DNA of 64,000 nucleotides from Nocardia jinanensis (lineage in GTDB: Bacteria; Actinomycetota; Actinomycetes; Mycobacteriales; Mycobacteriaceae). Each line of letters starts with the position of its first letter. Within the stretch, counting starts at the first letter, position 1. The position numbers and the translations under genes were made by a program. This document shows, in pieces, positions 9,145-17,200 of the stretch. The notes beneath the pieces are model-generated. The model did not search any database, was not told the origin of the DNA, and saw only the letters and a list, made by a program, of their open reading frames with translations. The stretch is taken from the NCBI RefSeq assembly GCF_014645735.1, contig NZ_BMMH01000004.1:310001-374000 (forward strand). The letters are read 5' to 3'.

Positions 9145-10413
9145 TCAGTGCGCGACAGGGCAGCCGGTCGTAGCGTGCATCTGTTTGACCGCGCCGGCGA
9201 AGTTGCCGACAAGAAGTTCCGGTTCGGTCAGCGTGAGGTCGGGGACGCGGTGAAAGAGCTGATCGAACATGTGACGAAGCATCGATTGGGCGAGGAAACT
9301 GCCGATGCAGTAGTGTGGGCCTCCGCCTCCGAATGCCACATGTCCCTGCGGCTTCCGGCTGATATCGAACTTCCACGGATCTACGAATACGGACTCATCC
9401 CGGTTGCCGGAGGCGTAGAACATCACCACCCAGTCACCCTTGCGGATCTGCCGTCCGCCGAGCACCGTGTCCTGCGTGGCAGTTCGCCGGAAGGTCATGA
9501 TCGGGGACACCCACCGCAGGACTTCCTCGATCGCATTGTTGATGCGACCGTCGAAGTCTTCGAGAAGGTACGCGAGCTGGTCGGGATTCTCGAGAAACGC
9601 CTTGGTTCCCAAGTTGATCGACGTCCGGGTCGTATCATTTCCGGCGAACGACAACAGAACGAACATTGTTGCGAGTTCCTCGTCGGTAAGCGTTTTACCG
9701 TCGACTTCGGCGCTGACGAGATTGGACCACACATCGTCCCGGGGGCAAGCCCGTGTCAACTCGGCGAACTCGAAACCGATTGTCAGATTGCCGATCATTC
9801 CGTCCGCGAGTACCTCGGCGGGCGGCCTTCCATGCGCGACATCGGGATCGTTCCATGCGGCCATCTCGTCGGCATTGTGTGCTGCCTGATCTCGGTACTG
9901 CTCGGGCAGTCCGGCGATATCGTAGAAGGTATTCATCGGCATCTGCTTGGCGACATTCTGCACAAAGTCGCCCTCACCGAGCTCGAGCAGACGGTCGACG
10001 ATCCCGGCGGCGCGGGCGCGGATGCTCTCCTCGAGAATCTTGATCTGCCTCGGGGTGAATGCGTTGCTCACGAGCTTGCGCATGGTCATATGCTTATCGC
10101 CATCCATCGCAAGGAACCCTGAGGCGGCCTCGAGGAGGTCCGGGGGAACTTCCTCCATCTGGATTCCCTCGCCGGAACAGAAGAGATCCGGCCGCCTGCT
10201 GACGTACTTGATAAGCTCATGGGAGGTAACCGCCCAGTACCCGTCGTTCTCGGGCGCCATGAGGCCGCCTTCTGCGGGAGGTTGCCAGCTCACCGGCCGA
10301 TTCTTCCGCAGTTCGGCCAGTCGAACGTCTCGCTCCCGCGGGCTCATGGCCCAGAAGTTCAGGCTGGAAACTTCGACCGGATCGTACTCACGATCTGCAG
10401 GCGGTGTGGTCAT
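9145..10413 (-). CDS. Cytochrome P450
   Basis: 422 residues, full P450 length. The I-helix has AGNDTTRT, the K-helix E-x-x-R is in EEVLRW, and the haem loop FGGGGPHYCIG carries the ligand Cys at about residue 369. The overall style (long N-terminal region, LSFAGNDTTR) resembles mycobacterial-type P450s acting on sterol or fatty acyl chains (CYP124/125/142 neighbourhood); the exact subfamily is not resolved. An aggag lies 9 bp before the ATG. It follows the SCP2-like gene by 60 bp in one operon and probably uses the nearby ferredoxin. Confidence 0.92.
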   Translation of the reverse strand: MTTPPADREYDPVEVSSLNFWAMSPRERDVRLAELRKNRPVSWQPPAEGGLMAPENDGYWAVTSHELIKYVSRRPDLFCSGEGIQMEEVPPDLLEAASGFLAMDGDKHMTMRKLVSNAFTPRQIKILEESIRARAAGIVDRLLELGEGDFVQNVAKQMPMNTFYDIAGLPEQYRDQAAHNADEMAAWNDPDVAHGRPPAEVLADGMIGNLTIGFEFAELTRACPRDDVWSNLVSAEVDGKTLTDEELATMFVLLSFAGNDTTRTSINLGTKAFLENPDQLAYLLEDFDGRINNAIEEVLRWVSPIMTFRRTATQDTVLGGRQIRKGDWVVMFYASGNRDESVFVDPWKFDISRKPQGHVAFGGGGPHYCIGSFLAQSMLRHMFDQLFHRVPDLTLTEPELLVGNFAGAVKQMHATTGCPVAH

Positions 10414-10473
10414 CAGTGATTCTCCTGTGGTCTTTCCGAGGTCATACGCGTTCGATCAGGCCCGCTGTTCTGC

Positions 10474-10878
10474 TCAGACCAAGAGGTCCTCGCGACCGTC
10501 CTGCTTCAGGTGGTCGACATAGGTGGGGTAGAGCTTGCTGCCCAGCGGAGCCAGCCTGAGCATGCTCGCGAGATCCCCCCCGATCTTGATTTTGCCGCGC
10601 GCCATCGCAAGCGCGAGATTGACCTTTCCCTGCCAGTAGGCATTACCGGTGTCGGCAGTCATCCGCATGGTCGCGGTCGACCTCCCGAAGTGCTCCTCGC
10701 CGAGTTCAACCACGCCGGCAGGTGCGTCTACGACCAAGAAGGCCTGCGGCTCGGAGAACTCGAAGCCGAGAACGACGCCGGTGGCGGCCAGCTTCGGACC
10801 GATCTCCGGATCGGCAAACGCCTGCTCGAAGATCCCGCCGATGTACTTGCGAACCTCGCCCGCATCCTTGAAGGCCAT
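10474..10878 (-). CDS. SCP2-like sterol/lipid-carrier protein
   Basis: 134 residues from the ATG at 10878 (ggaaagga upstream); an in-frame ATG 24 bp earlier is less well placed. The fold pattern is that of SCP2 domains: N-terminal helix, a strand-rich middle with YWQGKVNLALAMARGKIK, and a C-terminal helical lid. SCP2 proteins bind sterols or acyl-CoAs in a hydrophobic tunnel. It is the first gene of a two-gene operon with the P450, so it may present the substrate to it. Confidence 0.75.
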   Translation of the reverse strand: MAFKDAGEVRKYIGGIFEQAFADPEIGPKLAATGVVLGFEFSEPQAFLVVDAPAGVVELGEEHFGRSTATMRMTADTGNAYWQGKVNLALAMARGKIKIGGDLASMLRLAPLGSKLYPTYVDHLKQDGREDLLV

Positions 10879-10917
10879 GTCCGTTCCTTTCCCATGGGGC
10901 AATGCCCAGCGATGCCT

Positions 10918-10941
10918 AATATATCTTTGATTAAATTATCT
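10918..10941 (-). promoter_or_regulatory. AT-rich promoter/operator element of the SCP2-P450 operon
   Basis: TAATATATCTTTGATTAAA lies about 40 bp upstream of the SCP2-like start. It is the second copy of the element found upstream of the ferredoxin gene near 7514. Both occupy promoter positions but on opposite strands relative to their genes, which points to a regulator site more than a core promoter. Confidence 0.5.
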
Positions 10942-11026
10942 TCCGGTAAGTCGCCGAGCCTCTCGAGTGGACGCGAGTGGGGTCTGGGCGTATGGCGCGA
11001 CTCCCGGGATGTGTGAGTATCATAAG

Positions 11027-11042
11027 CATAAGTCAACTTATG
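11027..11042. promoter_or_regulatory. Perfect inverted repeat CATAAGT-ca-ACTTATG
   Basis: A 16-bp dyad with 7-bp perfect arms and a further CATAAG copy immediately upstream (11021). It has operator form but no intact gene adjoins it: the SCP2 operon starts 150 bp to the left and a decayed gene lies to the right. A frame beginning at 11040 opens MYKVGEALKR, faintly like a MerR start, and then loses similarity. Confidence 0.4.
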
Positions 11043-11159
11043 TACAAGGTCGGGGAAGCCCTGAAACGGGGCGCTCCCGGCTGCAGCCTCAACGATCATG
11101 GCTGCTGGCCGATACTCCGGATCCGATTCAGACGTTCGAGGCGCTCAGGGTTATGGGCG

Positions 11160-11557
11160 CTAGTCCAGCCCGCGTTTGCCCGGTGTCCAGAATGGCTTGG
11201 TCACGATGCTGCGGCGGTTCCAGCCCCGGTCTTTGGCGAGGTGGTTGCGAATCATCTGGATGGTGCGTGCTTCGCCGGCCAGGCAGGCGGCGCCGGGGGC
11301 AGCGGGCAGGTTGAGGGCAGCGGCGTCGACGAGTTGCTCGGAGGAGGCCGCCGACGCGCCGTTGCGGGTGATGCGGTCAAGGGCCGGTCGCCGGGCTGCC
11401 ACTTCTGCCCGACCAACTTTGGGCCGGCGAGGCGGATACGCATCGAGGTCGGTGTGAGGTGTTCGATCTCGTCGATATGCCCGCCGGGCATCATTTGGCT
11501 GCCCAGGTCGAACAGGCCGCCGCCCACAGTCGAAGTGTCCTTGTTGGTGTTGTTCAT
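11160..11557 (-). pseudogene. Siderophore-interacting (FAD-binding) protein, internally deleted
   Basis: The first 50 residues from the ATG at 11557 (ggaggcacg upstream) include HIDEIEHLTPTSMRIRLAG, the opening of the FAD-binding domain of siderophore-interacting reductases. The last 45 residues, in a different frame and ending at 11160, include CLAGEARTIQMIRNHLAKDRGW and a terminal FWTPGKRG, the conserved C-terminus of the same family. About 130-150 central residues are missing and the frame changes near 11400. It is a remnant of a ferric-siderophore reductase. Confidence 0.75.
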
Positions 11558-11658
11558 CGTGCCTCCACTGTCACCGTTTCTGGTCGTCGTCGGTCGAGTC
11601 TGTGCCAGGCAGTTGGGGAGGTTGCCTTTTCACGCACGCGGGCTGGGTGTGAGCTTCC

Positions 11659-11677
11659 TTAGGCTCACTAACGGTAA
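11659..11677. promoter_or_regulatory. Weak iron-box-like sequence
   Basis: TTAGGCTCACTAACGGTAA lies between the siderophore-interacting remnant and the AraC gene. It keeps the outer TTAGG and TAA of the DtxR/IdeR box but matches only about 10 of 19 bases. CCTTA and TAAGG flank it as an inverted repeat. The location suits iron control of the divergent pair, but the match is poor. Confidence 0.25.
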
Positions 11678-11775
11678 GGTGGCTATCGCTCGAATGGTGG
11701 CCAATCAATACCCCGCAACGGCCAATCGGGCACGGGGCGCACGCAGTGGCCTTGGCTACGGGAAGGATCGGCGTC

Positions 11776-12461
11776 ATGAGTGCTTCGGGGAGTGCCGATC
11801 CGGTGACGCGGATATCGTCGCCGATCCTGAGTATCGAACGCGGCGAGGGTGATGTGGACGATCGGTTCGAGACCCACTCCCATCCCGAGCACAAGCTGCT
11901 GTGGAGCGCGACCGCCACCGTGCTCGCCACCACGTCGTCACGTGACTGGCTGATCCCGCCCGGTTACGGGCTGTGGATTCCGGGAGGAGTCGAGCACGGC
12001 GGGGCCGTCCTGCGTCCCGGTGAAGGGGCGGCTATCACCTTCGCCGCCGGTCAGGGCTCCCTCGCCTGGACCGAGCCCACGGGTGTTCGCGTGGGTCCGC
12101 TACTGGGCGAGCTCATCACCTACCTGCATCAGGTCGAGCCACAGGAGCCGGGCAGGCCACACGCCGAAGCTCTCATGTTCATGCTGCTCACTCCGCAGCC
12201 TGCCCACGACATCCAGGTCTCGATGCCGACTGATCCGCGGGCTCGTGCCGTCGCCGAACGGCTGGTCGCAGATCCTGCAGACCAGCGTGAGCTCGGTGCC
12301 TGGGCCGACTACGTCCATGCCGGCGTCCGGACCCTGTCGCGGCTCTTCGTCAATGAGACCGGACTGAGCTTCGCTCGATGGCGCACCCATGTACGTATCC
12401 GAGCCGCCATCGGGATGCTGGCCGATGGGGTGGCGGTCAAGGCCGTCGCTCATGCGGTCGG
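11776..12461 (+). pseudogene. AraC-family regulator, truncated in its DNA-binding domain
   Basis: From the ATG at 11776 (ggaagga upstream) the protein has a cupin-like sensor (LIPPGYGLWIPGGVEHGG) and the first AraC helix-turn-helix (RTLSRLFVNETGLSFARWRTHVRIRAAI). Similarity stops at KAVAHAVG near 12461, where the second helix-turn-helix should begin. The frame then runs on to 12672 through the antisense of a decayed phosphatase. AraC genes divergent from siderophore-interacting reductases are a common pair, and here both are broken. Confidence 0.75.
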
Positions 12462-12892
12462 TGTAATCGGTGATAACGTCGTCCGGCTCAACTCGGTGGT
12501 GCTTAGCAGCAAGGCGACCGCGATGCCGGTGCGGTCATTGCTTGCCGCGAAGTGCAGCAGTACGCGCGAGGCAGTGGCCGCGACCTGCAGGATCCCCGCG
12601 AGCCGTTCTGCTGCGTTGGCGAGGATCCGAGATAGATGTCGGCGAGCAGGGCGCCCTGGTTCGGCGCGGTGACTTCGCGTTGGACAGCAACGGGTGCGCG
12701 GGCATTGAACTCCCGCGGGCTACGCAGATCGATGGCCGTTTTGGCGGCCAGTGGGCGACAGCGGTTGGGTGGGCGTCGCCCGGTGTAGGCAGTGCGCTGC
12801 GGTGGACCGGAACGGGTGGGCCGCTTACCTTGGGTCGGAAGCCCGTCGAGATCACGGAGGTTGAGAAGGATATCGAGGTCGGTGACGGTCAC
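12449..12892 (-). pseudogene. Tyrosine/serine phosphatase of the phn locus, multiply frameshifted and truncated
   Basis: The GTG at 12892 overlaps the phnE stop (GTGA), showing former coupling. Pieces in three frames spell a PTP-type phosphatase: NLRDLDGLPT, then HRSALPTPGDAHPT, then TAIDLRSPREF, then RVLLHFAASNDRTGIAVALLL, then DVITDYTDR. The catalytic loop normally reads HCxxGKDRTG; here Cys is Phe and GK is SN. At least four frame changes occur. The 3' end meets the truncated AraC gene at about 12450-12461. Confidence 0.75.
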
Positions 12893-13710
12893 ATCAACTT
12901 CCTTCTGAAATGGGACGCGGTGCGGTCGAGGGCCACCACGACCACAAGCACGACCAGGACAATTGTGAGGACGTTTCCGTATTCGAAGAGCCGGAGTTGC
13001 TGGGTGAGTTCCATGCCGATGCCGCCTGCGCCGACGATGCCGAGGAGCGACGCGGCACGCACGTTCCCGTCGAGCATGAGGAGGGTGTAGCTGGCGATGG
13101 TTGGGGCGGACTGGGGCAGCAGGACCCAGCTGATGCACTGGGGGCGGGTGGCGCCTGCGGCGGCGGCCGCCTCCCACGCGTGCATATCCATGGTTTCGAA
13201 GATGTCGGCGAACAGCCGGGCCATCCCTGCCGCCGATCCGATGATGATGGCGAGGGCGCCTGCGAGTGGTCCCAACCCGACGGCGGAGACGAACAGCAGC
13301 GCCCATATCAATTCCGGGATGGCCCGGGTGATGTTGATGGATGTACGTGCAGCGTGGTGTAGCCAGGCCTGACCGAAGACAGATCGCGCGCCGCACAGCG
13401 CCCACGGCAGCGCGAGGGCGCCGCCGACTGCGGTGCCGATGGCCGCGATGGCGAATGTTTCGCCCATGAGACGGACAGCGGTAGGGAGGATCGACAAGTC
13501 GGGCGGGAACATGCGACCGACGAAGTCTGCGATATGGGGGAGTCCGTCGACGAGGGCATCCAGCGAGAACTCGGTGGTCTCCGCCGACCACAGGACAACC
13601 ACGGCGGCGGCGAGGAGGCCGGCGACAGTCGGCCATGACGGACGCCGTAATGCGGCGAGGTCGGATGTCGATGCAGGGGAGAGCGGGACGCGATCGGTAT
13701 CGATGGACAT
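12889..13710 (-). CDS. phnE: Phosphonate/phosphite-type ABC transporter permease
   Basis: 273 residues with about five to six membrane helices. The permease EAA loop is EAAAAAGATRPQCISWVLLP, which contacts the ATPase. The length is normal for PhnE. The ATG overlaps the phnC stop by one base (TAATG). It forms the inner-membrane channel for the substrate delivered by PhnD. Confidence 0.88.
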   Translation of the reverse strand: MSIDTDRVPLSPASTSDLAALRRPSWPTVAGLLAAAVVVLWSAETTEFSLDALVDGLPHIADFVGRMFPPDLSILPTAVRLMGETFAIAAIGTAVGGALALPWALCGARSVFGQAWLHHAARTSINITRAIPELIWALLFVSAVGLGPLAGALAIIIGSAAGMARLFADIFETMDMHAWEAAAAAGATRPQCISWVLLPQSAPTIASYTLLMLDGNVRAASLLGIVGAGGIGMELTQQLRLFEYGNVLTIVLVVLVVVVALDRTASHFRRKLM

Positions 13711-14498
13711 TACGGCGCCCCCATCAGTTCACGCTCAGTATCTGCGTAGAGAAGGTCGAGGTCGGCCGTGGTCACCGAGCCTGTGGGGCGGTCGAAGGCG
13801 AGTTTCCCGGCCCTCAGTCCCACCAGTCGGTCCGCGACATGCCGCGCCAATTCGACATCGTGGAGATTCAGCACTGCGGTCAGACCTTCGATCCGCGCCA
13901 GTCGCACGATGTCGTCGATGACGCCGCGCGCGAGGACGGGGTCGAGATTGGCGACCGGCTCGTCGGCCAGTAGCATGTCGGGTTGCTGTGCGAGCGCGCG
14001 GGCGATCGCTACGCGCTGACGCTGTCCACCCGACAGCGCGTCGGCGCGCTTGCGGAGTTGGTCCTCGAGACCGAGTCGGCGGATGCTGTCGACGGCGATC
14101 TCCCGATCGCCGCGGCGTACGTAGTGCAAGAGGCTCGGCAGCGACCGCTGGTAGGCGAGGCGCCCGATCAGTGCATTCGACAGCACTGTCGCCCGATCGA
14201 CGAGCTGGAACTCCTGAAACACCAACCCCACTCGTGCATGCGCTCGACGCTTGGCGCCTCGACGCAGCGTGCGATGGTCGACTCCATCGTGCAGCACCCG
14301 CCCCGAAGTCGGGGCCGCCAGGCCCGCGAGACAACGCATGAGCGTCGACTTCCCGGCCCCACTACGACCAAGCACTGCGACGATCTCGCCCTGCGTCACC
14401 TGCACGGATATCTCGTGTAATGCCGTGGTGCCATCGGAGTATCGATAGCTCACCGCATGGGCCTCCACCCGGGGCACGCCGGTTTGTATCGACGTCAT
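13710..14498 (-). CDS. phnC: Phosphonate/phosphite-type ABC transporter ATPase
   Basis: 262 residues with all ABC motifs: Walker A GRSGAGKST, signature LSGGQRQRVAIARAL, Walker B MLLADEPVANLDP, and the switch His in NLHDVELAR. The start overlaps the phnD stop as ATGA. It powers import through PhnE. Confidence 0.92.
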   Translation of the reverse strand: MTSIQTGVPRVEAHAVSYRYSDGTTALHEISVQVTQGEIVAVLGRSGAGKSTLMRCLAGLAAPTSGRVLHDGVDHRTLRRGAKRRAHARVGLVFQEFQLVDRATVLSNALIGRLAYQRSLPSLLHYVRRGDREIAVDSIRRLGLEDQLRKRADALSGGQRQRVAIARALAQQPDMLLADEPVANLDPVLARGVIDDIVRLARIEGLTAVLNLHDVELARHVADRLVGLRAGKLAFDRPTGSVTTADLDLLYADTERELMGAP

Positions 14499-15379
14499 TT
14501 CCGCGACAACTCCGCGAGGTCCACACCGAGTTCGGCTGCGGCGTCACGGAAGATTGCGAAATCGCTGTCCTGGGCCTTGTCGAATCGGGTTGCCCCGACC
14601 ACTCCGAGGGCCGCTGCGTTTTTGCCGCCAACGAACGCGCGCACGATGCCCTGCCCCAATGCTGGATCGAGGTCCTTTCGTGCAATTACTACGAGTGAGA
14701 CTGGAATCGGGTCGGACTCGGCGACGATCGCTTGTTGGGTGCCGTCGATCACCCCCTTGTCCACCATCGTCTGGTAGGACGATCGCGCGTCGGCGGCACA
14801 GTCGACCGAGCCCTGCTTCACGGCGAGCTCGGCGGTGTCATGACCGCCGGCGTAGATGCCCTCGATGTCGGTTTCCGGGTCGATCCCTGCACGCTTCAGC
14901 AGGAGCTTGGGAATGTAGTTGCCACTGGTCGATCCGGCGTCGACGAACGCAACCTTGCGCCCACGAAGATCATCGATCGAGTTGATGCCGACGCCTGTGC
15001 GGCATACGAACACTGAACTGTAGGCGGCGCCCCTCGCCACCACGAGCGGCTCGACACCGGCGACGGCCTGGGCGAGCGGCGTCGGAAACGGGCTGAACAT
15101 GGCCACATCGATCAGTCCGGACCGCATGGCCTCGACGATCGACAGGTAGTCGCTGGTCGGCTTCACCTCCACAGTCTTGCCCGTTCCCGCGGCGATCAGC
15201 AAGGTGAGAGGCTCGAACTTTGCCTGCAGGTTCGCGTTGGCCTCTGAAGGGGGCAGCCCCACCTTCAGCACATCGGGCGCGTTGCCTTGTGTGGTGTCAC
15301 CACAGGCGGTGACACCACACAGGATCACCGCGCAGGCAGCAGCGGCCAAGTTGCGGCGCAGTACCGGGTTGATGCTCAC
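14495..15379 (-). CDS. phnD: Phosphonate/phosphite-type substrate-binding lipoprotein
   Basis: I choose the GTG at 15379 (ggaaagg 7 bp upstream), giving 294 residues. The ATG at 15427 would lie inside a probable operator. A signal peptide ends in a lipobox (GVTAC), so it is a membrane-anchored binding protein. The PhnD features LKVGLPPSE, a SDYLSIVEAMRSGLIDVAMF ligand segment and GRKVAFVDAGSTSGNYIPKLLL are present. The ligand may be phosphite, phosphate or a phosphonate. No C-P lyase or phosphonatase gene is visible nearby. Confidence 0.88.
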   Translation of the reverse strand: MSINPVLRRNLAAAACAVILCGVTACGDTTQGNAPDVLKVGLPPSEANANLQAKFEPLTLLIAAGTGKTVEVKPTSDYLSIVEAMRSGLIDVAMFSPFPTPLAQAVAGVEPLVVARGAAYSSVFVCRTGVGINSIDDLRGRKVAFVDAGSTSGNYIPKLLLKRAGIDPETDIEGIYAGGHDTAELAVKQGSVDCAADARSSYQTMVDKGVIDGTQQAIVAESDPIPVSLVVIARKDLDPALGQGIVRAFVGGKNAAALGVVGATRFDKAQDSDFAIFRDAAAELGVDLAELSRK

Positions 15380-15423
15380 GGGCGGGCCTTTCCGAAATAT
15401 GTCCGAGGTAAGTGCCCGAATAT

Positions 15424-15435
15424 TCATCTAGACAA
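15424..15435 (-). promoter_or_regulatory. Putative PhnF operator 1 (phnD side)
   Basis: Read on the minus strand this is TTGTCTAGATGA, centred on TCTAGA, about 45 bp before the phnD start. A second copy of the same core lies 100 bp away before the GntR gene. The Mycobacterium smegmatis PhnF operator (TGGTATAGACCA) aligns with 8 of 12 matches. Confidence 0.5.
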
Positions 15436-15528
15436 GTTTCTTCGGCGAAACTCAGAAGAATCCGGGCAGTGAATGCCATCTGAACAGGTATGACTCGAGT
15501 AGGATGCGAGCTGGATCGGCTAAGCGAG

Positions 15529-15540
15529 ACCTCTAGACTA
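15529..15540 (-). promoter_or_regulatory. Putative PhnF operator 2 (regulator side)
   Basis: Minus-strand TAGTCTAGAGGT, sharing GTCTAGA with operator 1, ends 6 bp before the GntR start codon. The pair of sites, one per divergent gene, is the arrangement known for PhnF autorepression and repression of phnDCE. Confidence 0.5.
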
Positions 15541-15545
15541 AATGG

Positions 15546-16295
15546 ATGCCGAGCAAGATCTCCACGAGCCGGGTGCCGCTCTACCGACAGGTGCAGGACG
15601 TCCTATTACAGCGACTCGACAGTGGCGCACTGCTCCCGGGCGACCGGCTGCCACCCGAGACCGACCTGGCCGCTGAGCTCCGCGTAAACCGGCTCACAGT
15701 CCGCCAGGCGATCGGAGAACTGACCCGAGCCGGTCGTCTGGTCGCGCGGCAGGGGTCGGGTACGTTCGTCGCGCCACCGCCTCAGCACTTTCCCATCGAA
15801 CTCGCCCCCAGCTACATCAACGACGCCGACGGTCTCAGTGAAGCCTTCAGAGCCGTCGGCCGCACGCTGACGGAGTCGCTGGTGGCGAGCGAGATTGTGC
15901 TCGGTGGCAGCGCGCCACAGGTCGAGAAATACCTGCCAGGAAGCCGATTACGGCGAATCGACTCTGTACTCGAAGTCGACGGCGAACCCTGGTTCGCGAA
16001 CTCGCTGTGGATGGATGACCGACGGTTCGCTGGGATCGAACGACACCTCCAGGACGGCGTCTCGCTGTACACAGTCTGGCGTGACGCCTATGGCGTACGA
16101 ATGAAGGCAGCCTGGCGTTCATTCGCCGCAGCGGCAGCCTCGCCGCGCGTATCGGAAGTGCTCGGCGTGCCTGCGGGTGCACCAGTGCTGCTGCGCGACG
16201 GCCTGAACCTCGATGGAGACGGCACCCCTACCGTGTACATCAACCGCTCCTGCCGCGGCGATCGTGTGCAGTTCGTTGCGAACTACCTGCATTAG
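15546..16295 (+). CDS. phnF: GntR/HutC-family repressor, PhnF-like
   Basis: 249 residues. A winged helix-turn-helix (about 10-75) has PLYRQVQDVLL, GDRLPPETDLAAEL and VNRLTVRQAIGEL with GSGTFV at the wing. A UTRA ligand domain follows (about 95-245, ending GDRVQFVANYLH). It is divergent from phnDCE with a 166-bp gap holding two TCTAGA-centred sites, as for PhnF of mycobacteria. It probably represses the importer when phosphate is sufficient. Confidence 0.85.
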   Translation: MPSKISTSRVPLYRQVQDVLLQRLDSGALLPGDRLPPETDLAAELRVNRLTVRQAIGELTRAGRLVARQGSGTFVAPPPQHFPIELAPSYINDADGLSEAFRAVGRTLTESLVASEIVLGGSAPQVEKYLPGSRLRRIDSVLEVDGEPWFANSLWMDDRRFAGIERHLQDGVSLYTVWRDAYGVRMKAAWRSFAAAAASPRVSEVLGVPAGAPVLLRDGLNLDGDGTPTVYINRSCRGDRVQFVANYLH

Positions 16296-16571
16296 ATTGA
16301 TCCACAGATGTCAGTTCCCGCGCCCGGGGCGGCGATGCACATGCCACATCCAATGGGCATCGGGTCACCGGGCTATGAATGCCCTGGTCAACCCGGAGCA
16401 CCGCCTATGTGTGACGGGCCAGTTCGAGGATGTGTTCCGGTTCTGTCCGTTGGAACAATCGATTGGCAGCTGCGCGAGGAACCGGCACGCTCGGTTTCGC
16501 ATGCTCCGTACTCGTTGGGCTTTCGACGGAGGCGGTAGAACGTAGCGAAGCGGAAGGTTTTGGCACATAAC
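16296..16571. other. Intergenic region without a supported gene
   Basis: About 275 bp between the GntR gene and the P450 fragment. A frame with two Cys and many Pro/Met residues is open at 16308-16538, but it lacks a ribosome site and family resemblance. I do not call it. Confidence 0.4.
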
Positions 16572-17200
16572 ATGAATTCGCCAGAAGTAGAAGCCGATGG
16601 GGCCAAGCTGCGGTTGGACCCGAACGACCCGAGCTTCATCCTTGATCCTTATCCAACATACGCTAAATTGCGTGACGGATGTCCCGTCGCCCACAGTGCG
16701 CAGTTCGGCGGTTTCTGGATGTTGAGCCGGTACGCCGACGTAAAGGAAGCGGCGCGGGATCCTGAGCTGTTCACCTCGTCCCAGGGCGTGACATTGCCCC
16801 CGATCGGCAATCCCATGCCGTTCCTGCCGATCGAATTAGATCCGCCGGAACACATTAAATACCGGCGCGCGCTGCAGACATGGTTCTCGGTGCGGGCTAT
16901 GGAGAAACTCGAACCGGAGATCCGCGAGGCTGTCACCGGGCTTATCGACCAGTTCATCGACCGCGGCGAGGCCGACTTCAGTGGTGAACTCGCCGGACCG
17001 TTGCCGCCCATCGTCATCGCGTTGCTGCTCGGTCTACCGCGAGAGGACTGGCCGCGATTCCGCGATCAGGCCGAGAAGTTGGTCGCGGCTGCGGAGGAGG
17101 AGGATCAGGAAACCAGCGCCGCGGTCGGCTTGGAACTGATGGGATAGCTGCACGGACAGATCGAGGCCCGGCGGGAGGCGCCGACCGACGATATCCTGCC
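16572..17200 (+). pseudogene. Cytochrome P450, 5' fragment with nonsense codon
   Basis: The ATG at 16572 opens a normal P450 N-terminal half: DPNDPSFILDPYPTYAKLRD, PIELDPPEHIKYRRAL, GLPREDWPRFRDQAE. An in-frame TAG at 17145 follows LELMG, where relatives have a Tyr. The frame continues as LHGQIEARREAPTDDIL to about 17200, where the recombinase remnant begins. The I-helix, E-x-x-R and haem Cys are gone, so it is non-functional. The element insertion or a later deletion cut the gene. Confidence 0.85.

Noticed and set aside
8690..9253. Plus-strand open frame between TetR and P450
   Set aside because: It runs into the antisense of the P450, has no ribosome site and has Arg/Pro-rich shadow composition.
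11040..11160. MerR-like gene start (MYKVGEALKR)
   Set aside because: Only ten residues resemble MerR and the helix-turn-helix is not there. Recorded with the palindrome as a possibility only.
16308..16538. Small Pro/Met/Cys-rich frame before the P450 fragment
   Set aside because: No ribosome site, no homology by eye; kept as non-coding.
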